Source: an uncultured Neisseria sp.
GTDB lineage: Bacteria > Pseudomonadota > Gammaproteobacteria > Burkholderiales > Neisseriaceae
Direction of reading: 5' to 3'
DNA length: 11,113 bases
Assembly (NCBI GenBank): GCA_937919795.1
Contig: CALFOA010000475.1
Coordinates: 1 to 11,113 of the forward strand
The notes beneath the pieces were generated by a model. That model was not told the origin of the DNA and did no database searches. It was given only the letters and a program-made list of their open reading frames with translations. The translations under genes were made by a program, and so were the position numbers. Of this stretch, positions 7,909 to 11,113 are shown piece after piece (the first letter of the stretch is position 1; each line of letters begins with the position of its first letter).

Positions 7909-8043
7909 TAAGGCCGCCAAATACTCGGCAATACGGTTATTATGGCTCAATTCAACTTGGCCAACGCACCCTATTTGTTTACTCATGACGCGAGCAATAG
8001 CCCCCATTCCGTTAACAGATCTAGGCTGCATATCGTATTTTAT
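7909..8043 (-). pseudogene. Chimeric scar: sel1 5' end fused to pspA 3' end
   Basis: On the minus strand from 8043 the translation begins IKYDMQPRSVNG, matching the Sel1 protein start MKYDIQPKPVSG but with ATA in place of the ATG. It then continues in the same frame as GAIARVMSKQ and later LSHNNRIAEYLAAL. These match NAFDRIMGKQ (residues 174-183) and LSRNNRIAERLAAL (204-217) of PspA. About 12 PspA codons between these blocks are missing. An open frame from an internal ATG at 8031 runs to 7774, but this passes into hypB in another frame and has no ribosome-binding site, so I treat it as non-functional. It marks the join of a tandem duplication. Confidence 0.85.
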
Positions 8044-8060
8044 GTTCTGTTTTTCCCGTT

Positions 8061-8072
8061 TTCAGACAGGCC
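8061..8072 (-). repeat. Near-DUS overlapping hypA stop
   Basis: An 11-of-12 match to the minus-strand DUS (first base G rather than T) touches the hypA stop codon. It is the duplicate of the near-DUS at 7420-7431. Confidence 0.75.
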
Positions 8073-8725
8073 TATTTAAATTCACCCTCCACATACTGTT
8101 TTAAATCCAGCAAATGGCGACTAAATCGAATCATGCCTGTCTCAAACTCATGTGAACCGTGAATATAGTTTTGCGGCATGATTTCACAACCGTTTTTTGC
8201 TTTCAGCAGATCCGATTTCATATTTTCCAACGCCTCGACAGGTTTGGCTTTTTTCAAATCCAATGCAGCCAGATTCCGGCGGATGTTTTCCATCTTTTTA
8301 CATGACTCCCGCAACAAGGCCATCTGCTGTTCCGGCTGCTCAGAAAACTCTTCCGGTATTTGCTGAAATTGCGTATTTTGCTCCTGTCGCTGCCTATAAT
8401 CCTCCTGCAGCTTATGCATCCCCGCAAAATCCCCCATCTGCTGCATGCGCATCAGCTGCAAATGCATATTTTGTTCCCGCATCTGCTGCACCCGCATACT
8501 GTGGTCCTGCTCCTGCTGGAACTGCATCATTTTCCTGTCCGCCTGCATCCGCTGCTCCTGCATCCGTTTTGCCAAATCCTGCCATTCTTGGCCGCCCTGC
8601 ACACCACCGGTCGCATCGCTGATCTGCTTAATTTCCTGCATTTCCGCGTTCTCTTTATTCCAGTCGTATACTTTCCAGCCACCCATGCCAACTACGGCCA
8701 AAACCCCAACATAAGCCCATTTCAT
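8072..8725 (-). CDS. Unknown membrane-anchored Gln/Met-rich coiled-coil protein (hypA)
   Basis: I do not recognise this 217-residue protein. It has one N-terminal membrane helix (WAYVGVLAVVGMGGWKVY), a long Gln/Met/Arg-rich region (about residues 54-134) likely to be coiled coil, and a C-terminal domain containing ESCKKMENIRRNLAALDL and NGCE. The N-terminal and C-terminal parts are shared with hypB; the Gln/Met-rich middle is not. The frame extends 13 codons upstream to a TTG (8764). I chose ATG at 8725 because it aligns with the hypB start, opens the membrane helix, and has AAGGGA nine bases upstream. It follows pspA by 49 bases, suggesting co-transcription and a possible role near the membrane with PspA. 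That role is inference. Confidence 0.72.
   Translation of the reverse strand: MKWAYVGVLAVVGMGGWKVYDWNKENAEMQEIKQISDATGGVQGGQEWQDLAKRMQEQRMQADRKMMQFQQEQDHSMRVQQMREQNMHLQLMRMQQMGDFAGMHKLQEDYRQRQEQNTQFQQIPEEFSEQPEQQMALLRESCKKMENIRRNLAALDLKKAKPVEALENMKSDLLKAKNGCEIMPQNYIHGSHEFETGMIRFSRHLLDLKQYVEGEFK
8134..8145 (+). repeat. Near-DUS inside hypA coding region
   Basis: TGCCTGTCTCAA differs from the DUS at base 10 only. It is the positional counterpart of the exact DUS in hypB at 7493-7504. Confidence 0.7.
8435..8497 (-). repeat. Imperfect 45-base repeat coding for Met/Gln-rich units in hypA
   Basis: CATCTGCTGCATGCGCAT (8435-8452) and CATCTGCTGCACCCGCAT (8480-8497) are near-identical, 45 bases apart, and encode MRMQQM and MRVQQM on the minus strand. 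Related CTGCTGCA/CTGCATCCG words continue to about 8570. The in-frame spacing of 15 codons suggests repeat expansion within the hypA coiled coil. Confidence 0.65.
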
Positions 8726-8774
8726 GATTCGTTTTCCCTTATTGTTATTGAAGCGTAAACACAACGGCTGCCGC

Positions 8775-9440
8775 TTACTTTTTCACCTTCAAGGCCGCCA
8801 AACGCTCGGCAATGCGGTTATTACGGCTTAAATCTTCCAGCTCTTTCAACTTAGCCAACTGCGCCGCATCGCTGCTGTTGTACACCGCATTTTGCTTGCC
8901 CATGATGCGGTCGAAAGCATTGCCACTTTTTTCAACATCGCGGGCAATCCGGTTCAAATCGCTGCCGCCTGCGGCATTGTTGCTGCCGCTACTGTTTTGC
9001 TGGGCGGCGCGCCATTGCTGCAATTCCTGCTGCATTTCGCGTTTTTTCGCTTGCAAGGCGGCGATAAAGCCTTCTAATTCTTTTTCCTGTGCCGCGCAAT
9101 CGGCAATGGTGTTTTCCAACACCGGCAGGCGCGCTTCGATGTCCATTTGCTCGGCAATACCGGCTTCGGCCAAATCATCGCGACCGGCATCCACCGCGGC
9201 TTGCAGGCTGTCGCTCAGGGTTTCGTGACGGTTGCTTTCGTCGGCCATTTTCTTGGTGGCCAAATGTTTCTGCGCCAACACTCGACCCAACTCGGCGCGT
9301 ACCTCATCTACCGCACGTTCGATTTCACGTACGCTCTCGTTCATCACCGCTTCGGGGGCCAGATTTTCCGCGGCATCCACCACGGCGTGAAAACCACCGC
9401 TTACCAAACGGCCTACTCTGCGTGCTAAAGTTTCGCTCAT
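8775..9440 (-). CDS. pspA: PspA/IM30 family membrane-stress protein
   Basis: PspA/IM30 proteins are ESCRT-III-like helical proteins that bind the cytoplasmic face of stressed inner membrane and preserve its integrity. The 221 residues match the usual length of about 220-230. There is an N-terminal amphipathic helix (LARRVGRLVSGGFHAVVDAAENLAPE), then the conserved helix that in the family carries EIE/VR residues (MNESVREIERAVDEVRAELGRVLAQK, 33-58), and long coiled coil to about residue 148. A Ser/Asn/Gly-rich linker (149-160) and a short C-terminal helical part follow. No pspF or pspBC genes are visible, so this is not the enterobacterial psp operon. AGGAAAGGA precedes the ATG, and the gene is 24 bases after the ribbon-helix-helix gene, so the two are co-transcribed. 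Its last about 45 codons are present again in degenerate form at 7909-8007. Confidence 0.9.
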   Translation of the reverse strand: MSETLARRVGRLVSGGFHAVVDAAENLAPEAVMNESVREIERAVDEVRAELGRVLAQKHLATKKMADESNRHETLSDSLQAAVDAGRDDLAEAGIAEQMDIEARLPVLENTIADCAAQEKELEGFIAALQAKKREMQQELQQWRAAQQNSSGSNNAAGGSDLNRIARDVEKSGNAFDRIMGKQNAVYNSSDAAQLAKLKELEDLSRNNRIAERLAALKVKK

Positions 9441-9464
9441 TTTGTTATCCTTTCCTGTTATCTC

Positions 9465-9962
9465 TTATGGGTTTGCTTGCTGCACAATCGCCGCCAGCTT
9501 TAAAGTGTTTTCCAATTCGGCCAGAACCTGATCATCATAGGCCGCGCCTTTGCCGGTTACCGCCAGCTGCAAAATACTGTCGGTAAGCCGCACGATGCGC
9601 CGCATTACCTCAAGCTCGTATTTTTTTAAATCATTCAATCCGGTTTCAGCCGGCAAATCCGCCGCCAGCGTGGCACTCAAATCCGGCAATAATTCAAACA
9701 AGCGCGCCAGAATATGCGAGTGTACGCCTAATTCCTTTTCGGCATGCAGCACATCGTGTTTGGCTGGTTGAAAAAAGGCCTCTACCGCATTGAGCGCCGA
9801 GCCGTAATCGTGTACCTGATTGTGTTCGATGCGTGAACGCTTTAATAATTCGCGAATTTTTTCCGAAGGGGTGTTGGCACCTTCTATTTTCAAATTAGCA
9901 ATAAAATCATATTCTTCCTGATCTATGCGAACACTTAGCGGTATGCGTGTATTGCCAGACAT
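9465..9962 (-). CDS. Ribbon-helix-helix-like protein, putative regulator of the pspA operon
   Basis: The 165-residue protein starts with a segment that looks like a ribbon-helix-helix DNA-binding fold: a strand (RIPLSVRID), a helix (EEYDFIANLKI) and a helix after a short turn (TPSEKIRELLKRS), all within the first about 45 residues. The remaining 120 residues are predicted helical and contain no family motif I know; they may oligomerise or sense a partner such as PspA. The frame can start 12 codons earlier at 9998. I chose ATG at 9962 because GAGG lies nine bases upstream, and the upstream ATG has no ribosome-binding site and lies over the predicted promoter -10. It is the first gene of the cluster, and a palindrome covers the predicted transcription start, which fits autoregulation. 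DNA binding is inferred, not shown. Confidence 0.7.
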   Translation of the reverse strand: MSGNTRIPLSVRIDQEEYDFIANLKIEGANTPSEKIRELLKRSRIEHNQVHDYGSALNAVEAFFQPAKHDVLHAEKELGVHSHILARLFELLPDLSATLAADLPAETGLNDLKKYELEVMRRIVRLTDSILQLAVTGKGAAYDDQVLAELENTLKLAAIVQQANP

Positions 9963-9979
9963 ATTCAAAAACCTCGTTT

Positions 9980-9997
9980 TGTATTCATTTGAATACA
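9980..9997. promoter_or_regulatory. 18-base palindrome, candidate operator of the pspA operon
   Basis: TGTATTCATTTGAATACA has perfect 8-base arms around a TT centre. It lies between the predicted -10 (9998-10003) and the GAGG ribosome-binding site of the first gene, so a bound protein would block transcription initiation. Short palindromes are typical targets of ribbon-helix-helix dimers, and the adjacent gene encodes a protein of that type. Confidence 0.6.
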
Positions 9998-10026
9998 TTT
10001 ATACACTAAATGATTTCAAAAAGCAA
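9998..10026 (-). promoter_or_regulatory. Predicted sigma-70 promoter of the pspA-yqiK operon
   Basis: On the minus strand, TTGCTT (10021-10026) and TATAAA (9998-10003) are separated by exactly 17 bases. The -10 matches consensus at 5 of 6 positions and the -35 at 3 of 6. The start of transcription would fall near 9990, inside the palindrome. No sigma-54 (GG-N10-GC) site of the kind used by enterobacterial psp operons was seen here. Confidence 0.5.
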
Positions 10027-10084
10027 GATGTTTACTATACGATAAGCTTAAAAGCAGCCGCCTTCGTTATACCCATTACCACAC

Positions 10085-10136
10085 AAATAGATAAATGCCT
10101 GTCTGAAAACACTTTCAGACAGGCATTTATCTATTT
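10085..10136 (-). terminator. Long DUS-pair hairpin, distal to doxX
   Basis: A 24-base perfect inverted repeat (10085-10108 with 10113-10136, four-base loop) is built on exact DUS copies at 10096-10107 (plus) and 10114-10125 (minus). It lies about 60 bases beyond the annotated DoxX stop, after another hairpin, and upstream of the pspA operon promoter. It would insulate that operon from readthrough. Confidence 0.85.
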
Positions 10137-10167
10137 TCTTTCTATCTATACATCACATCACATTAAA

Positions 10168-10219
10168 ATTGTTTTTCAGACAGGCATTGAAGATTAGGAA
10201 TGCCTGTCTGAAAAACAAT
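10168..10219 (-). terminator. DUS-pair hairpin overlapping the DoxX 3' end
   Basis: A 21-base perfect inverted repeat (10168-10188 with 10199-10219, ten-base loop) contains exact DUS copies at 10175-10186 (minus) and 10201-10212 (plus). On the minus strand it ends in a short AAT-rich tail. One arm and the loop are translated as the last residues of the annotated DoxX frame, an unusual placement discussed in the findings. Confidence 0.85.
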
Positions 10220-10637
10220 AAAAGCAATTTTTAAGCAGCGTTACGTTTATTATCCAACGCCCATTACCGCCACCCGCAACCGAGAAATACAGGAAAATAA
10301 AGCTAAACAAAGCGGCCGCTTCACCGCCATTCAAAAAAGGTACGGCTATATTACCGCCCTCGGCAACGTGGCCGATAAAGTAAGCCACCGCCATCATGCC
10401 GGATAAGATAAACGCAACCGGTCGGGTAAACAAACCCAGCAACAACAGTACGCCGCCTACCAATTCCAAAATACCGGCCGCACCATAGAGCGACATCAGT
10501 TGCAGGCCGTCAAACATCTCAGCATGGGGAAATCCCAATAATTTGGCACTGCCATGCAGCATAAACATATAAGCGGTGGTAATCCGCAATATCGACAACA
10601 CCATAGCCTGTAAATCAGCCGGTTTCACATTATTCAT
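10194..10637 (-). CDS. DoxX family membrane protein, probably with frameshifted 3' end
   Basis: The 147-residue DoxX-family protein has four membrane segments and the family signatures RITTAYMFMLHGSAKLLGF (18-36), an invariant-looking E in GAAGILELVGGVLLLLGLFTRP (53-74), MMAVAYFIGHV (81-91) and LNGGEAAALFSFIFLYFSVAGGG. DoxX proteins act as membrane redox or quinone-associated subunits in varied contexts, so the exact role here is open. AAGGA lies seven bases before the ATG. The last about 15 residues are not DoxX-like, and the very end (FSDRHS) is encoded by a DUS arm. A stop in the next frame at 10231-10233 sits just before the hairpin, suggesting a one-base indel. It is divergent from the LysR-type gene, which may have controlled it. 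Confidence 0.88.
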   Translation of the reverse strand: MNNVKPADLQAMVLSILRITTAYMFMLHGSAKLLGFPHAEMFDGLQLMSLYGAAGILELVGGVLLLLGLFTRPVAFILSGMMAVAYFIGHVAEGGNIAVPFLNGGEAAALFSFIFLYFSVAGGGNGRWIINVTLLKNCFYCFSDRHS

Positions 10638-10657
10638 TTCAAAATCCTTGTTTGGGG

Positions 10658-10684
10658 TTGATATTCAATGAAATGCAGTATAAT
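10658..10684 (+). promoter_or_regulatory. Candidate promoter of the LysR-type gene
   Basis: A perfect TATAAT at 10679-10684 is preceded by TTGATA at 10658-10663. The spacing is 15 bases, two short of ideal, so the -35 assignment is uncertain. The TTGATA is part of a small dyad, TTGA-TAT-TCAA (10658-10668). The site is also where divergent doxX transcription would start (TATACT-like hexamer on the other strand), so the two promoters probably overlap, as is usual for LysR-type regulators and their targets. Confidence 0.5.
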
Positions 10685-10746
10685 GTTTGCCGTTAAAGAA
10701 ATACAGATACCAATCAACAATACAAATTTTCCTAAAAGGAAACAAA

Positions 10747-11016
10747 ATGGATACCTTATTGAGCATGAAAGTGTTTTGCCAAGTGGTACAAAGCGGCAGC
10801 TTCACCCGCGCCGCCCAGCATCTGGATATATCATTACCGATGGCCAGCAAACACGTCAGCCACTTAGAAAGAACCATCCAAGCGCGGCTGCTGTATCGCA
10901 ACAAACGCAACCTCAAGCTCACCGAACAGGGCGAGCACTATTATCAAGATTGCCTGCTGGCACTGGATATTCTCGAGCAGGCCGCCAATCAGGCCGGTGC
11001 CGGTATCAGCCGGTAA
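10747..11016 (+). pseudogene. Truncated LysR-type transcriptional regulator
   Basis: The 89 residues contain a complete N-terminal winged helix-turn-helix of the LysR type: MDTLLSMKVFCQVVQSGSFT, then AAQHLDISLPMASKHVSHLE and LLYRNKRNLKLTEQGEHYY, and the start of the linker helix. LysR-type regulators are usually about 300 residues with a C-terminal effector-binding domain, which is missing. The frame ends GAGISR followed by TAA, right where the sequence becomes AT-rich and non-coding. ATG at 10747 is chosen over the upstream ATG at 10687 because AAAAGGAAA precedes it and it matches the family N-terminus. The gene is divergent from doxX. The product is probably inactive as an effector-responsive regulator, though a stand-alone DNA-binding domain cannot be excluded. 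Confidence 0.8.
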
Positions 11017-11113
11017 TACCCCCATTTTTAATTGAATTAATGGGTAGAAAATCTAAAGCCTTGTTATTGTTTAAAAATAGGTGGACAACCATTTACTGAC
11101 ATATGAGGTCGTT
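11011..11113. other. AT-rich segment interrupting the LysR-type gene, possible mobile element end
   Basis: From about 11011 no LysR coding can be followed in any frame and base composition falls sharply. The segment has a weak dyad (CCCATT...AATGGG, about 11020-11042). An ATG near the window end (about 11103) could open a new frame, but too little is visible. No insertion sequence family can be named from 100 bases. Confidence 0.35.

Larger units (their letters stand above)
7367..8924 (-). repeat. Diverged tandem duplication: pspA 3' end, hyp gene, sel1 5' end
   Basis: Two successive copies of one unit can be aligned. Copy 1 runs from about 8921 (pspA codon 174) through hypA to about 8008. 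Copy 2 runs from about 8007 through hypB to about 7367 (sel1 codon 12). Nucleotide matches support both ends. AAGGCCGCCAAACGCTCGGC in pspA corresponds to AAGGCCGCCAAATACTCGGC at about 7911. The sel1 start with TTCCCGTTTTCAGACAGGC (7412-7430) recurs at about 8054-8071. The join between the copies is a sel1/pspA fusion, exactly what a tandem duplication leaves. Copy lengths differ because hypA has extra repeat codons and the pspA remnant lost about 36 bases. Confidence 0.85.

Noticed and set aside
7774..8031. 85-codon open frame on the minus strand starting MQPRSVNG
   Set aside because: Its first two thirds are the sel1/pspA fusion remnant and the rest is hypB read in another frame. It lacks a ribosome-binding site, so it is described as a pseudogene scar, not a gene.
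9441..10060. Sigma-54 promoter and PspF enhancer for pspA
   Set aside because: No GG-N10-GC element was seen upstream of the first gene or of pspA, and no PspF-type gene is present.
1200..10220. CRISPR array or insertion sequence ends as an explanation for the repeated TGCCTGTCTGAA words
   Set aside because: The copies are 12 bases, dispersed, in both orientations and mostly at gene ends, which fits DNA uptake sequences and not CRISPR repeats or transposon ends.

Overview
The window comes from a Neisseriaceae bacterium. The key evidence is a 12-base word, TGCCTGTCTGAA, present 12 times exactly on both strands plus four one-mismatch copies in 11.1 kb. It is the DNA uptake sequence (DUS) dialect known from Neisseria wadsworthii and close relatives (TG-wadDUS), not the GCCGTCTGAA core of gonococcus and meningococcus. 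As is usual for DUS, inverted pairs form the transcription terminators. Species assignment beyond a wadsworthii-dialect Neisseria is inference.

Layout: almost everything is on the minus strand. Positions 1-1073 hold two lipoprotein genes, the first cut by the window edge. Positions 1262-2743 encode phosphate acetyltransferase (pta), followed by a DUS-type terminator at 1210-1237 and preceded by a 318-base non-coding stretch. Positions 3062-9962 form a long co-directional cluster. In transcription order it contains: a ribbon-helix-helix-like putative regulator; a PspA/IM30 protein; a membrane-anchored coiled-coil protein of unknown function (hypA); a chimeric gene scar; a paralogue of hypA (hypB); a membrane-anchored Sel1-repeat protein; YqiJ (OB-fold/NfeD-like); a multi-pass membrane protein; and the flotillin YqiK. 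A strong DUS terminator at 3001-3036 closes it. Positions 10194-10637 encode a DoxX-family membrane protein, followed by two DUS hairpins. It is divergent from a LysR-type regulator whose reading frame stops after the DNA-binding domain, where AT-rich sequence begins.

The main system is a PspA-YqiJ-flotillin membrane-maintenance or envelope-stress operon. It appears to be headed by its own regulator, which has an 18-base palindrome at its predicted transcription start. PspA coats and stabilises the inner membrane. YqiK and YqiJ are a flotillin/NfeD-type pair organising membrane microdomains. The Sel1 protein and the hypA/hypB proteins look like inner-membrane anchored proteins with periplasmic domains that could act as partners.

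The most unusual observation is a readable scar of a tandem duplication inside this operon. A unit running from the 3' end of pspA, through an ancestral hyp gene, to the first about 12 codons of the sel1 gene was duplicated. This left a degenerate fusion (sel1 5' end joined to pspA 3' end) between the two diverged paralogues. One paralogue has since gained, or the other lost, a Gln/Met-rich repeat region.
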